A DNA stretch of 11,956 nucleotides, taken from an uncultured Neisseriaceae bacterium (GTDB taxonomy: Bacteria; Pseudomonadota; Gammaproteobacteria; Burkholderiales; UBA11063). Made by a program: the position numbers and the translations under genes. Positions 1-8,344 of this stretch are shown in pieces (the first letter of the stretch is position 1; the number at the start of each line of letters is the position of its first letter). The stretch lies in assembly GCA_903891375.1 (NCBI GenBank), contig CAITEL010000215.1, forward strand, positions 1-11,956, given 5' to 3'. The notes beneath the pieces were generated by a model, which did no database searches, was not told the DNA's origin, and saw nothing but the letters and a program-made list of their open reading frames with translations.

Positions 1-382
1 AAGAGTCTGTATTATATTCTAGCTCATTAAATACCCCATATTGAATTGCAATATTTTTTAAAACTCTTTTAATATAAAATTTTAAATCAACATCAGTTTC
101 TACATTAAAATCTAAACGAATAATCGGATATTTTTGCCAATCCCATTGGCTATTATAGATCCACTGGTTTTTAAATAATTCTTTATCACCAGAAAATACT
201 GCATTTAAGGTAGATAGTAAAGTGCTTTTTCCAAAACGTCGTGGGCGTGATAGAAAAAACTTATTTGGTGCTTTCACCATATCATATACCAGTTTGGTTT
301 TATCCACATACATAAAATTATGTTTTATTATCGTACCAATGTCAGAGCTACCTAAGGGTAAAGATCTTAATTCTTGTTGCAT
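1..382 (-). CDS. AAA-ATPase-like protein, N-terminal part (3' end cut by window edge)
   Basis: The reading frame starts at an ATG at 382 and runs open to the window edge, giving 127 N-terminal residues. It begins MQQELRSLPLGSSDIGTIIK, followed by YVDKT near residue 25. A P-loop of the form LSRPRRFGKST at about residues 42-52 is then followed by LLSTL. This combination is typical of the AAA-ATPase-like family (PF09820). Its full-length members, usually about 500-600 residues, normally carry a C-terminal PD-(D/E)XK nuclease-like domain (DUF1703). That C-terminal half is not visible here. The cellular role of the family is not established; members are often found in multicopy, accessory positions. 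No good Shine-Dalgarno sequence precedes the ATG (the leader is almost pure A/T). The gene starts 41 nt after the antiporter stop with no GC-rich terminator between. Family assignment is confident; function is unknown. Confidence 0.8.
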   Translation of the reverse strand, partial: MQQELRSLPLGSSDIGTIIKHNFMYVDKTKLVYDMVKAPNKFFLSRPRRFGKSTLLSTLNAVFSGDKELFKNQWIYNSQWDWQKYPIIRLDFNVETDVDLKFYIKRVLKNIAIQYGVFNELEYNTDS

Positions 383-423
383 AAATTTATTCACATATAA
401 AATTGTTAATTATTAAATTATAA

Positions 424-1665
424 CTATGTATCCGCATGAAAGTTTATTTTCTTTGAATTCTTCGCTGTTTTACTATTGTAATACGTAGTTATATTCGTCC
501 CAAGCCACGTTGTTACCATGACCATAACAACTAATGCCGTAAAGGTATTTTGATTAATTAACCCGATTTCACGACCAACGCTTAATATTGCAATTTCTGT
601 AACACCTCGAATACTCATGAATGACCCCAATACAAAACTGTCTTTTACCGATATATGGGCTAACTTACCGCCAATTATTGCGCTACCATATTTAGCAATA
701 ATAACAATCACGATAAAAATTATACTTAAATAAATACTTACTGAATCAAACTTAATATTGACACTGGCATCCATACCAGTTTTAACAAAAAACACAGGTA
801 ATAATATAATCGATACAAAACTATCTAATTGCGCTCGTACCTTATTAATAAGTACATTATGTTTTGGCAATAACACTCCAAAGATAAAACCACCAAACAC
901 TTGATGCAAATTCACCATATCTGCGATTACTGCTGATATCAAACACCCTATAATCAAAAACCACAACATTGCAATTTGAGTTTCTATCTTGGAGACAAAA
1001 TACTTAATCAATTTAGGTGCAACGTGTAAGAGAAATACAACATAGACGGCAAGCCCTATTGACCGTTCCAACACTAACGTTTCGTTTTGTTGAAAATAAA
1101 TTAATATTACCCCAAAGATTAACCAAAAAGCGATTTCTCCAATGGATGCAGTAAATATCGCTAATTTACCGACTTTAGAAAATTTGAAATAAGAATAATT
1201 TATAAACATTGTTATCATAGATAAAGACGTAACCGACACCGTTAGCCCTAAATAACCAGCAATTAAAATAATATGCTTTTGACCATATAAATCCACCATT
1301 TTGAATTTCAGTAAAACCCAAATCATTAGAGCGCCAACAACAAATGGGATAAAAATAAGAATAAACGGCACAGTGCGGTGAAATTTACTTCTGATAATTC
1401 GCGAAAAATTAAATTGACTACCGATAAACATCAAAAAAAACACGATGCCTAAGGAACCAAAAATTGAACAGCTTTGAATATCAAAGTATTTTGTAGATAA
1501 AGGAATATGACTTAATAGTACCCCAGACAAGAGTCCACCAATTATCATTGGTTTACCTAATAATATCGAAAGTCTGTACATAGCTCCAGTACAAAAGATA
1601 ATTACAGATAAGGTAATAAATACTTTATCTATATTATCAAAGTAATTTATATATAGAGCGCCCAT
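424..1665 (-). CDS. CPA2-type monovalent cation/proton antiporter
   Basis: A 413-residue, highly hydrophobic inner-membrane protein with roughly 12 predicted membrane segments and no long C-terminal regulatory (TrkA-N/RCK) domain. It matches the Na+/H+ exchanger fold (PF00999), probably exchanging Na+ or K+ for H+. Supporting motifs are GGLLSGVLL near residues 43-51, GGFIFGVLLPK near 258-268, FFVKTGMDA near 292-300 and the SIRGVTEIAIL block at 351-361, which resembles the MNTRG.xEL block of plant CHX and related bacterial CPA2 proteins. At the ion-binding pair, usually DD or ND, the sequence reads ASIGEIAFW at 173-181: the first acidic or Asn position is Gly176 and the second is Glu177. The start ATG has a good ribosome site (AAGGTGGTGAG) just upstream. 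It lies 18 nt after ffh, so it is likely the last gene of the ribF operon. Ion specificity cannot be read from the sequence. Confidence 0.85.
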   Translation of the reverse strand: MGALYINYFDNIDKVFITLSVIIFCTGAMYRLSILLGKPMIIGGLLSGVLLSHIPLSTKYFDIQSCSIFGSLGIVFFLMFIGSQFNFSRIIRSKFHRTVPFILIFIPFVVGALMIWVLLKFKMVDLYGQKHIILIAGYLGLTVSVTSLSMITMFINYSYFKFSKVGKLAIFTASIGEIAFWLIFGVILIYFQQNETLVLERSIGLAVYVVFLLHVAPKLIKYFVSKIETQIAMLWFLIIGCLISAVIADMVNLHQVFGGFIFGVLLPKHNVLINKVRAQLDSFVSIILLPVFFVKTGMDASVNIKFDSVSIYLSIIFIVIVIIAKYGSAIIGGKLAHISVKDSFVLGSFMSIRGVTEIAILSVGREIGLINQNTFTALVVMVMVTTWLGTNITTYYNSKTAKNSKKINFHADT

Positions 1666-1683
1666 GATCTCACCACCTTCGAT

Positions 1684-3027
1684 TTACATTTTAGGTATTA
1701 GATGCTTTAATCCCCCCATCATTTTCATGATTCCACCGCCACCTAATTTTTTCATCATACCATTTATTTGTTCATACTGCTTTAATAATTGATTAACTTC
1801 CTGAACTGATGTCCCACTCCCCGTGGCTATACGTTTTTTACGTGAGGCTTTTAATAAGTCAGGATTTCTCCGTTCTTTGATTGTCATTGAGTTAATAATC
1901 GCCACATGTTTTTTTACCATCGTGTCATTTATCATTTGTGGAGCCTTGGCGGCAAGTGCACTTGGTAGTTTATCCATGATTTTACCTAAACCACCCATAT
2001 TATTCACTTGTTCAAACTGCATTTTAAAATCTTCTAAGTCAAATTTCTTACCTTTTTTGACTTTGTCCATTAACCGTTTGGTTTCTGCCTCACCAACAGA
2101 ACCCTTAACTTCTTCAATCAGAGATAATACATCCCCCATACCTAAAATACGTGAAGCTAACCTATCTGGATAAAATGGCTCTAAGCCATTTGTTTTTTCA
2201 GATACACCAATAAATTTTATCGGTTTACCAATAACCTGACGTATAGATAATGCCGCACCACCACGAGAATCACCATCCATCTTAGTTAAAATCACCCCCG
2301 TCACTGCGAGCGCATCATTAAATGCCTTAGCTGTGTTTACTGCATCTTGCCCCAACATACTATCGGCTACAAATAATGTCTCTACTGGATTTAATTCTTG
2401 ATGCAACTCTTTAATCTCATTCATCATGTATTCATCAATACTTAAACGACCTGCAGTATCAACAATTAAAACATCAAAATAATGACGTCTAGCATAATCT
2501 ACTGCATCTTTAACAATTTGAATCGGTTTTTGGGATATATCCGAAGGAAAACACTCAACATCCAAACTTTTAGCCAGAATTTTAAGTTGTTCAATCGCTG
2601 CTGGTCGATATACGTCACCACTTACAACTAGGACTTTCTTTTTATCAACTTCTTTTAGTCGTTTGGCTAATTTACCCACAGTGGTAGTCTTACCCGCCCC
2701 CTGTAACCCAGCCATTAAAATAACCGCTGGAGGTACACAACTTAAATCAAGTGAATCATTAAATTGCCCCATTAGTTCCGTTAATTTTTCGTTTACAACA
2801 CCAATGAATGCTTGATCTGGTTTTAAACTACCTATAACTTTTTGCCCTAGAGCTTCTACTTTTATATTTTCAATAAACGTTTTTACTACAGGAATTGCCA
2901 CATCCGCTTCAAGTAGGGCAATACGCACTTCTCTTAAAGCATCATTAATATTACTCTCGCTAAGCCTAGCGTTACCTGAAATAGTTTTTACTATACTTTG
3001 AAATTTAGTGGATAGACCATCTAACAT
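1684..3027 (-). CDS. ffh: Signal recognition particle protein Ffh (SRP54 GTPase)
   Basis: A 447-residue protein of normal length. Ffh binds 4.5S RNA and the hydrophobic signal of nascent membrane proteins, then docks with FtsY at the inner membrane. Domains in order: N-terminal four-helix bundle (about 1-90), Ras-like G domain (about 100-295), and Met-rich M domain (about 325-447). GTPase motifs are GLQGAGKT at 107-114, DVYRPAA from 138, DTAGR at 190-194 and TKMDGDSRGG at 248-257. The M domain keeps the RNA-binding helix-turn-helix SRKKRIATGSG at 395-405 and a Met-rich tail (GGIMKMMGGLKHLIPKM). The ATG is preceded by AAAGGAAC, whose first bases overlap the ispH stop codon; the gap is 15 nt, suggesting coupled translation. 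ffh directly after ispH is not the usual neighbourhood, since in many proteobacteria ffh lies near rpsP-rimM-trmD or a cytochrome-assembly gene. Identity is certain. Confidence 0.98.
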   Translation of the reverse strand: MLDGLSTKFQSIVKTISGNARLSESNINDALREVRIALLEADVAIPVVKTFIENIKVEALGQKVIGSLKPDQAFIGVVNEKLTELMGQFNDSLDLSCVPPAVILMAGLQGAGKTTTVGKLAKRLKEVDKKKVLVVSGDVYRPAAIEQLKILAKSLDVECFPSDISQKPIQIVKDAVDYARRHYFDVLIVDTAGRLSIDEYMMNEIKELHQELNPVETLFVADSMLGQDAVNTAKAFNDALAVTGVILTKMDGDSRGGAALSIRQVIGKPIKFIGVSEKTNGLEPFYPDRLASRILGMGDVLSLIEEVKGSVGEAETKRLMDKVKKGKKFDLEDFKMQFEQVNNMGGLGKIMDKLPSALAAKAPQMINDTMVKKHVAIINSMTIKERRNPDLLKASRKKRIATGSGTSVQEVNQLLKQYEQINGMMKKLGGGGIMKMMGGLKHLIPKM

Positions 3028-3042
3028 ACTGTAGTTCCTTTA

Positions 3043-3984
3043 TTATCTAAGTTCACTTGGTAGAGCAAAAATCATATGCTCCTCCACCGTGGTTAAAGTT
3101 TCCGTATCGGTGAAACCGTATTCATTAAGTTTTTTTATTACACCATTTACTAAGACTTCTGGTGCTGACGCTCCAGCCGTGACTCCTACGCAATCAATAC
3201 CTTTTAGCCAATCACTCTCGATTTCTGATGCAAAATCAACCAAATATGATTTAACGTTTAATTTTTCGGCCAATTCCTTTAACCTATTTGAATTTGAACT
3301 ATTTTTGCTACCTATTACTATTATTATATCACAAACTTGAGCCATTTTCTTTACCGCATCTTGTCGATTTTGGGTAGCATAACAAATGTCTTCATTTTTT
3401 GGTAAGCGTAAGTTAGTAAAAGTGGCTCGAAGTCTATCCAAAATAGTTTTTGTTTCATCTACTGACAACGTGGTTTGTGTAACCACTGCAATTTTATCTA
3501 TATCATGTTTAACTGGTAATGAAATAATATCTGCCTCAGTTTCAATTAAAAAAATATTCCCAGATACCTGCCCCATCGTGCCCTCTACTTCAGGATGCCC
3601 TTTATGCCCCACCATAATAATAGTATAACCATTCTTGTGCAAATTTTTTAACTCTACATGCACCTTACTAACTAATGGGCATGTTGCATCAAATATCATT
3701 TTTAATTGTTTAAGCTCAGCTTCACGACGTACCGATAACGGAACTCCATGTGCCGAATAAATAAGAGTACTGTTTTCTGGAACATCAGAAATATCTTCTA
3801 TAAATATCGCTCCACGTTCTTTTAAATCATCCACTACATACTTATTATGCACAACTTCATGACGCACATAAATAGGTGCCCCGTATTTCTCTAATGCCTT
3901 TTCAACAATAGCAATCGCTCTGTCCACTCCAGCACAAAAACCCCGTGGATTAGCTAAAATTATTTTTTTCTGAGTTTGTTGCAA
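3043..3984 (-). CDS. ispH: 4-hydroxy-3-methylbut-2-enyl diphosphate reductase IspH (LytB)
   Basis: A 313-residue cytosolic iron-sulfur enzyme for the last step of the MEP pathway, turning HMBPP into IPP and DMAPP. The three cluster cysteines are present: Cys17 in GFCAGVDRAI, Cys103 in DATCPLVSKVH and Cys202 in ICYATQNRQ. Substrate-pocket motifs are also intact: HEVVHN at 43-48, SAHGV at 78-82, GHPEVEGTMGQ from 130 (His131 and Glu133) and the SSNSNR stretch after the third cysteine. The C-terminus, with EEHMIFALP, is normal. The start is TTG at 3984, chosen because AGAGGAAG lies six bases upstream and because only a few residues precede the conserved ILANPRGFCAGV. The codons before it are two consecutive TAG triplets; the first is the lspA stop. 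Gap to lspA is 3 nt. fkpB, which sits between lspA and ispH in enterobacteria, is absent. Confidence 0.97.
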   Translation of the reverse strand: MQQTQKKIILANPRGFCAGVDRAIAIVEKALEKYGAPIYVRHEVVHNKYVVDDLKERGAIFIEDISDVPENSTLIYSAHGVPLSVRREAELKQLKMIFDATCPLVSKVHVELKNLHKNGYTIIMVGHKGHPEVEGTMGQVSGNIFLIETEADIISLPVKHDIDKIAVVTQTTLSVDETKTILDRLRATFTNLRLPKNEDICYATQNRQDAVKKMAQVCDIIIVIGSKNSSNSNRLKELAEKLNVKSYLVDFASEIESDWLKGIDCVGVTAGASAPEVLVNGVIKKLNEYGFTDTETLTTVEEHMIFALPSELR

Positions 3985-3998
3985 CTACTACTTCCTCT
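3982..3998 (-). promoter_or_regulatory. Ribosome binding site and TTG start of ispH
   Basis: On the minus strand the Shine-Dalgarno AGAGGAAG (3991-3998) lies within the last lspA codons. It is followed by TAG TAG and then the TTG start at 3984-3982. Spacing from the Shine-Dalgarno to TTG is six bases. This decides a non-ATG start, since no ATG occurs before the conserved N-terminal ispH motif. The overlap with lspA points to translational coupling. Confidence 0.75.
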
Positions 3999-4512
3999 TA
4001 TCACAATTAGCAAAAAATATACCTTCAATAATCATTAAAACCACACCGATACAAATAAAGCTATCTGCCACATTAAATGCTGGCCAATGATGTGCACCAT
4101 AATACCAATCAATAAAATCCGTCACTTTTCCATGAATAATTCTATCTACCAAATTACCTACCGCTCCGCCTAAAATAAAACTTAAAGCTAAGCCAGAAAT
4201 TAAGGAATAGGTCTTATTTAAAAGAAAATTAATAATCCAAATTGATACCAATGTAGCAACAATACCAAAAAAAATTTTGGGCCAATTTCCGTTATTGCTA
4301 GCTAAAAAGCTAAAAGCAGCCCCAGTATTATAATTTAAAGTCCAATTCCAAAAGTGATCAATAACTGGTCTCATTTCATATTGGGTTAAGTTTTGACGCA
4401 CAATATATTTAGTGATCTGATCTAATAACATCACTACCAGTGCTAACCCCAATAAGTAATATCTCACATTACGCCCAAATTTTACTTTTTGTACTAAATG
4501 ACATTTATTCAT
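3988..4512 (-). CDS. lspA: Lipoprotein signal peptidase (signal peptidase II)
   Basis: A 174-residue inner-membrane aspartyl protease with four membrane segments. It removes the signal peptide from diacylglyceryl-modified prolipoproteins after Lgt has acted. Family motifs appear in order: LDQITKYIV at 30-38, WTLNYNTGAAFSFLA at 57-71, GGAVGNLVDRIIHGKVTDFID at 115-135 and FNVADSFICIG at 146-156. The catalytic pair is Asp132 (in VTDFID) and Asp150 (in FNVAD). Length is normal for the family. The ATG is preceded by AAGGAG with suitable spacing. The gene is 29 nt downstream of ileS and 3 nt upstream of ispH, inside the conserved ileS-lspA pair. A slightly long basic N-terminus (MNKCHLVQKVKFGRNVR) precedes the first membrane helix. 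Nothing essential is missing. Confidence 0.97.
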   Translation of the reverse strand: MNKCHLVQKVKFGRNVRYYLLGLALVVMLLDQITKYIVRQNLTQYEMRPVIDHFWNWTLNYNTGAAFSFLASNNGNWPKIFFGIVATLVSIWIINFLLNKTYSLISGLALSFILGGAVGNLVDRIIHGKVTDFIDWYYGAHHWPAFNVADSFICIGVVLMIIEGIFFANCDKRK

Positions 4513-4541
4513 TATTATCTCCTTAATTAAATAGATAGCCG

Positions 4542-7334
4542 TTAGGCAAAGGTGCGTTTTTCACCACCATGTGTTGTTAGGTTTGCCACACAACGCTCAC
4601 ATATTGTCATGTGCTCATTGTTTTTACCGACAGTTTCAGAATAATGCCAACATCTTTCACATTTTACCGCATTACTCACCATAACTTCAACTAAATTTTC
4701 AGAGCCTTGCTGTAACTCAACTTTTGAAACCATATAGGCAAATTTTAAATCATTCGATAGATAATTCAGTACTGAGAATAAATCTTCGGTTGCCTTAATT
4801 TTGATTTCTGCCTGTAATGATGAACCAATGATACCATCAGCACGTTTATTTTCTAATTCTTTAAGTACTACTTCTCTAAATTGATAAATTCTATCCCAAC
4901 ATGCACTTATCTCAACCTTATCCTTAATTTGTGGAATTACATAAAATGTATGATATAAGGTACTATCTGATTTATCATTACGTAAGAATTCCCATGCCTC
5001 ATCTGCTGTAAAACATAAAATTGGTGATAACATTAATATTAAAGAATTAGCTATATGGTACAAGGTTGTTTGAGCCGACCTCCGTGCATGTCCATCAACC
5101 TTTGAGGTATATAAGCGATCTTTTAACATATCTAAATAAAATCCACCCAAATTTTCAGAGCAGAATGCAACTAACTCTTGTGTTAAAAGATGAAATTGGT
5201 AACTCGGATAGATCTCATTTACTACTCTTTGATGGAGTTTTTCTAACATTATTAATGCGTATTTGTCCACTTCAACCAGATTATCTAGTTCAACCGCATC
5301 CTTTTTAATGTCAAAATCAACAAGATTAGCTAATAAAAAACGTAAGGTATTGCGAATCCGACGATATGATTCAGATACTCTCTTCATGATTTCTTCAGAA
5401 TAGCCAATTTCACCCGAATAATCTGTTGACGCTATCCATAAACGTAAAATATCCGCACCATGTTTTTTTACTCCGCTTTCAATAGATACTATATTACCTA
5501 ATGATTTTGACATCTTATACCCTTTACCATCCACTGTAAAGCCATGCGTCAAGAGTGCCTTATACGGTGCCTCACCTTTAACCGCACACCCTGTGAATAA
5601 CGAAGATTGAAACCAACCACGATGCTGATCCGAACCCTCTAAGTACAAGTCAGCTGGCCATTGTAACTCTTTACGTTTCGCCAATACGCTTAAATGAGTA
5701 ATCCCAGAATCAAACCATACATCCATCGTGTCTGTTAATTTTTTATAATTACCCGCATCATTTATATTTAAGAATTCTGCAGTTAAATTACTATCAAACC
5801 AAGCATCTATTCCATTTTTTTCAATTAAACCAGCAATATCTTGCAATATAGCGTAGCTATCTGGATGAAGTTCCCCAGTCTCCTTATGCACAAAAAAAGT
5901 CATCGGTGTACACCACGCTCTTTGTCTAGAAATACACCAATCTGGTCGATTTTTTATCATAGAATCTAACCGTGCACGACCCCAATCTGGGAAAAATTTA
6001 GTGTTATCAACTGAAATTTGAGCCTTTTCTCGCAAAGAACTGCCATCTTTTGCCTTAACATCCATGCCAATAAACCATTGTGCCGTTGTTCTAAATATAA
6101 GTGGGGTTTTATGACGCCAGCAATGTGGATAACTATGCTCCAATTTATTGCCCGCAAGTAGGCGGTTATTACTTTGCAACACCTCAATGACTTTAGGATT
6201 TGCTTGCCACACCGTCATGCCAGCAAATAACTCGGTAGTACTAATAAAAACCCCGCTATCATTAACAGGGTTATGGATATCTAACTTATATTTTAAACCT
6301 ACAAAATAATCTTCTAATCCGTGAGCTGGAGCCGTATGCACTAGACCCGTACCAGCATCAGTGGTTACATGCTCTCCCTGAATAATTGGCACTTGTTTAT
6401 TATAGAAAGGATGATTAAATAAAATCCCATCTAATGTACTACCTTTTTCTTTAGCAATTATCTCATATGTGAATGTTGCTGATTTATCATGAGTTAATAC
6501 TGACTCAACCAATTGCTCTGCTAGAATCAAATATTCATTATCAACTTTTATTAGTGCATATTCAATTTCATCTGCCACACAAATAGCTTCATTTGCAGGT
6601 AATGTCCACGGAGTCGTCGTCCATATAACCGCAAATACATCTAAGTCAAGTTGCTTTATTTTAAATATTTCAGCTAGTTTTTGTTTATGTTCTGTTGCAA
6701 CTTGAAATTTAACATATACCGCAGGAGAAACCTTATTTTTATATTCTACCTCAGCCTCAGCTAGCGCTGAACCACACTCAATACACCAATGTACGGGTTT
6801 AGCACCCTTGAACAAATAACCATTCTTATAAACTTCACCAATTGCTCTAACTGTATCAGCTTCAGTTACATAATCCATTGTTTTATATGGATTACTCCAA
6901 TCACCCAAGCCACCTAGACGTATAAAATCTTTTTTCTGACGCTCGATTTGTATATCTGCATATTCACGACATTTGTCTCTAAATTCTTTCGCTGGCATCC
7001 CTTTACCATGTGTTTTTTCCACATTTAACTCAATCGGTAACCCATGGCAATCCCAACCTGGAACAAATGGTGCATCAAAACCAGATAAAGTTTTACTTCT
7101 AATTACGATATCTTTTAGAATTTTATTCACCGCATGACCCAAATGTAAGTCTCCATTAGCGTATGGAGGACCATCATGCAAAATAAACTTATCACGACCA
7201 TTACAAATTTCTCGTAATTTCTGATAACGATTTTCTTTGTACCATTTCTCTAACATTACTGGTTCTCGTTTGGCTAAATCGCCACGCATCGGGAATTCTG
7301 TTTCAAATAAATTTATTGTGTTCTTGTAATCCAT
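4542..7334 (-). CDS. ileS: Isoleucyl-tRNA synthetase (class I, bacterial type)
   Basis: A 930-residue cytosolic enzyme that charges tRNA(Ile) with isoleucine and edits misactivated valine. The class I signatures are present: the HIGH motif as HLGH at 64-67 within [18 protein letters not shown], and KMSKS at 607-611. Between them lies the CP1 editing domain, with [13 protein letters not shown] and the downstream HTAPAHG block. After KMSKS come the anticodon-binding helical domain and a C-terminal zinc site with four cysteines, Cys892, Cys895, Cys912 and Cys915 (two CERC motifs). Length and the zinc tail match the typical proteobacterial IleS. The ATG has AAGGAAAA upstream, and the gap to ribF is 10 nt. 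No T-box or other leader structure is visible before it, as expected outside Gram-positive bacteria. Confidence 0.98.
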   Translation of the reverse strand: MDYKNTINLFETEFPMRGDLAKREPVMLEKWYKENRYQKLREICNGRDKFILHDGPPYANGDLHLGHAVNKILKDIVIRSKTLSGFDAPFVPGWDCHGLPIELNVEKTHGKGMPAKEFRDKCREYADIQIERQKKDFIRLGGLGDWSNPYKTMDYVTEADTVRAIGEVYKNGYLFKGAKPVHWCIECGSALAEAEVEYKNKVSPAVYVKFQVATEHKQKLAEIFKIKQLDLDVFAVIWTTTPWTLPANEAICVADEIEYALIKVDNEYLILAEQLVESVLTHDKSATFTYEIIAKEKGSTLDGILFNHPFYNKQVPIIQGEHVTTDAGTGLVHTAPAHGLEDYFVGLKYKLDIHNPVNDSGVFISTTELFAGMTVWQANPKVIEVLQSNNRLLAGNKLEHSYPHCWRHKTPLIFRTTAQWFIGMDVKAKDGSSLREKAQISVDNTKFFPDWGRARLDSMIKNRPDWCISRQRAWCTPMTFFVHKETGELHPDSYAILQDIAGLIEKNGIDAWFDSNLTAEFLNINDAGNYKKLTDTMDVWFDSGITHLSVLAKRKELQWPADLYLEGSDQHRGWFQSSLFTGCAVKGEAPYKALLTHGFTVDGKGYKMSKSLGNIVSIESGVKKHGADILRLWIASTDYSGEIGYSEEIMKRVSESYRRIRNTLRFLLANLVDFDIKKDAVELDNLVEVDKYALIMLEKLHQRVVNEIYPSYQFHLLTQELVAFCSENLGGFYLDMLKDRLYTSKVDGHARRSAQTTLYHIANSLILMLSPILCFTADEAWEFLRNDKSDSTLYHTFYVIPQIKDKVEISACWDRIYQFREVVLKELENKRADGIIGSSLQAEIKIKATEDLFSVLNYLSNDLKFAYMVSKVELQQGSENLVEVMVSNAVKCERCWHYSETVGKNNEHMTICERCVANLTTHGGEKRTFA

Positions 7335-7344
7335 TAGTTTTTCC

Positions 7345-8277
7345 TTACTTATCTCGTAATTTAAAATATTCTCTTGATTGAGAAAGATCCAAATGTATTT
7401 GTTTAAATAATGTATCTAGATCATCAAATTTCCGTTCTTCACGCAAAAATTCTAGAATCTCTACCGTGGCAATTCTACCATATAAGTCTAAGTCTACATC
7501 AAGTAAATGTGCTTCTAATTTATATGTGTCTAAATTACTTACTGTTGGATTTTTACCAATACTCGCCACTGCATTATATCTAACACCATCTATATACACA
7601 ACAGCAACAAATATACCCCATAGTGCTGGTTTATTCCTACCTAAACACAAATTAATTGTAGGTACCCCAAATTTTCTACCTAATTGATTTCCATAAATAA
7701 CTCTAGATGTATAATGAATATTTCGCCCTAAATATCTGGCTAACTTTTCTATATTATTTTCTTTAGCATATTCACGCACCAAAGAGCTAGATACTCGTTG
7801 ATTATCTATAAAATATTGGGTTATCTCGGTCACCCCAATATTTGCATTTTGAAAATCAACTGCCCCACCAGAACCATTTTTCCCAAATTTAAAATCATGA
7901 CCAGTAACCATATGTGTAACTTTAAGTTCTTTTACTAGTATATTATTGATAAAATCTATAGGTGACGTAGCACATAATTCAGCATTAAATCTAAGAATAA
8001 TTAACTCATCAACAAATCCAAGATTTTTTAAGACCTTGAACTTATCTCGCAACAAACTTAGTCTGGGTAATCTTGGTGTAGTAGTACAATCTGCAAAATA
8101 TTCTAATGGTAATGGCTCAAATGTAATCACAATTTTTCTTAAATCAGCATGGTTTGGAAGATGGTTTAATTCTGCAATTAATTGCATATGCCCTAAATGC
8201 ATCCCATCAAAATTACCAATGGTTGCAACCGACCGCAAAGATCTATTCCGTAACTTGTTTATAACAACTTTAAACAT
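7345..8277 (-). CDS. ribF: Bifunctional riboflavin kinase / FAD synthetase
   Basis: A 310-residue cytosolic enzyme that phosphorylates riboflavin to FMN and then adenylylates it to FAD. The N-terminal FMN adenylyltransferase domain shows [10 protein letters not shown] at 21-30, a [15 protein letters not shown] block near the middle and SSLVREY. The C-terminal flavokinase domain shows [10 protein letters not shown] (the GR.xGxPTxN nucleotide-binding motif), [16 protein letters not shown] and LEAHLLD, ending with [18 protein letters not shown]. Length is normal. The start ATG at 8277 agrees with the usual distance to the GNFDG motif, but no Shine-Dalgarno is visible: the 23 bases before it are only A and T apart from one G. 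An intrinsic terminator ends only about 20 bases upstream. This is the first gene of the ribF-ileS-lspA-ispH-ffh-antiporter run. No FMN riboswitch is seen. Confidence 0.97.
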   Translation of the reverse strand: MFKVVINKLRNRSLRSVATIGNFDGMHLGHMQLIAELNHLPNHADLRKIVITFEPLPLEYFADCTTTPRLPRLSLLRDKFKVLKNLGFVDELIILRFNAELCATSPIDFINNILVKELKVTHMVTGHDFKFGKNGSGGAVDFQNANIGVTEITQYFIDNQRVSSSLVREYAKENNIEKLARYLGRNIHYTSRVIYGNQLGRKFGVPTINLCLGRNKPALWGIFVAVVYIDGVRYNAVASIGKNPTVSNLDTYKLEAHLLDVDLDLYGRIATVEILEFLREERKFDDLDTLFKQIHLDLSQSREYFKLRDK

Positions 8278-8290
8278 AAATTTAATAACA

Positions 8291-8317
8291 ATAATAAAAA
8301 CTCCCCACTGGGGAGTT
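8291..8317 (-). terminator. Intrinsic terminator after the small exported protein gene
   Basis: On the minus strand a perfect 8-bp stem, AACTCCCC / GGGGAGTT (8317-8310 and 8306-8299), encloses the loop AGT and is followed by TTTATTATT. This is the strongest GC-rich hairpin noticed in the window. It lies 28 bases past the stop of the 8345-8563 gene. The opposite strand has a weaker T-run (ACGTTTTAT), so activity there is less likely. Confidence 0.85.
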
Positions 8318-8344
8318 ACGTTTTATATAAAATACTTGCAATAA

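Noticed and set aside
222..416. Plus-strand 64-codon open frame
   Set aside because: It is antisense to the AAA-ATPase-like gene, whose P-loop and family motifs are clear; the plus-strand translation has no recognisable features.
383..423. Possible terminator or promoter between the antiporter and the AAA-ATPase-like gene
   Set aside because: The stretch is almost pure A/T. A TATAAT occurs near the antiporter stop, but no matching -35 and no GC-rich hairpin could be found.
1823..2173. Plus-strand open frame of 116 codons
   Set aside because: It lies opposite the ffh M domain and looks like a shadow of its codon use; no ribosome site or domain is visible.
5966..6187. Minus-strand 73-codon frame inside ileS
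   Set aside because: It is an alternative frame within a well-conserved part of the synthetase and has no supporting start or motif.
7946..8344. Plus-strand open frame of 132 codons opposite ribF
   Set aside because: It is fully antisense to conserved ribF coding sequence and crosses the terminator; no signal or family motif is seen.
7200..8344. T-box before ileS or FMN riboswitch before ribF
   Set aside because: The gap before ileS is only 10 nt and the ribF leader is about 20 nt of A/T sequence; neither can hold such an element, and no signature bases are present.
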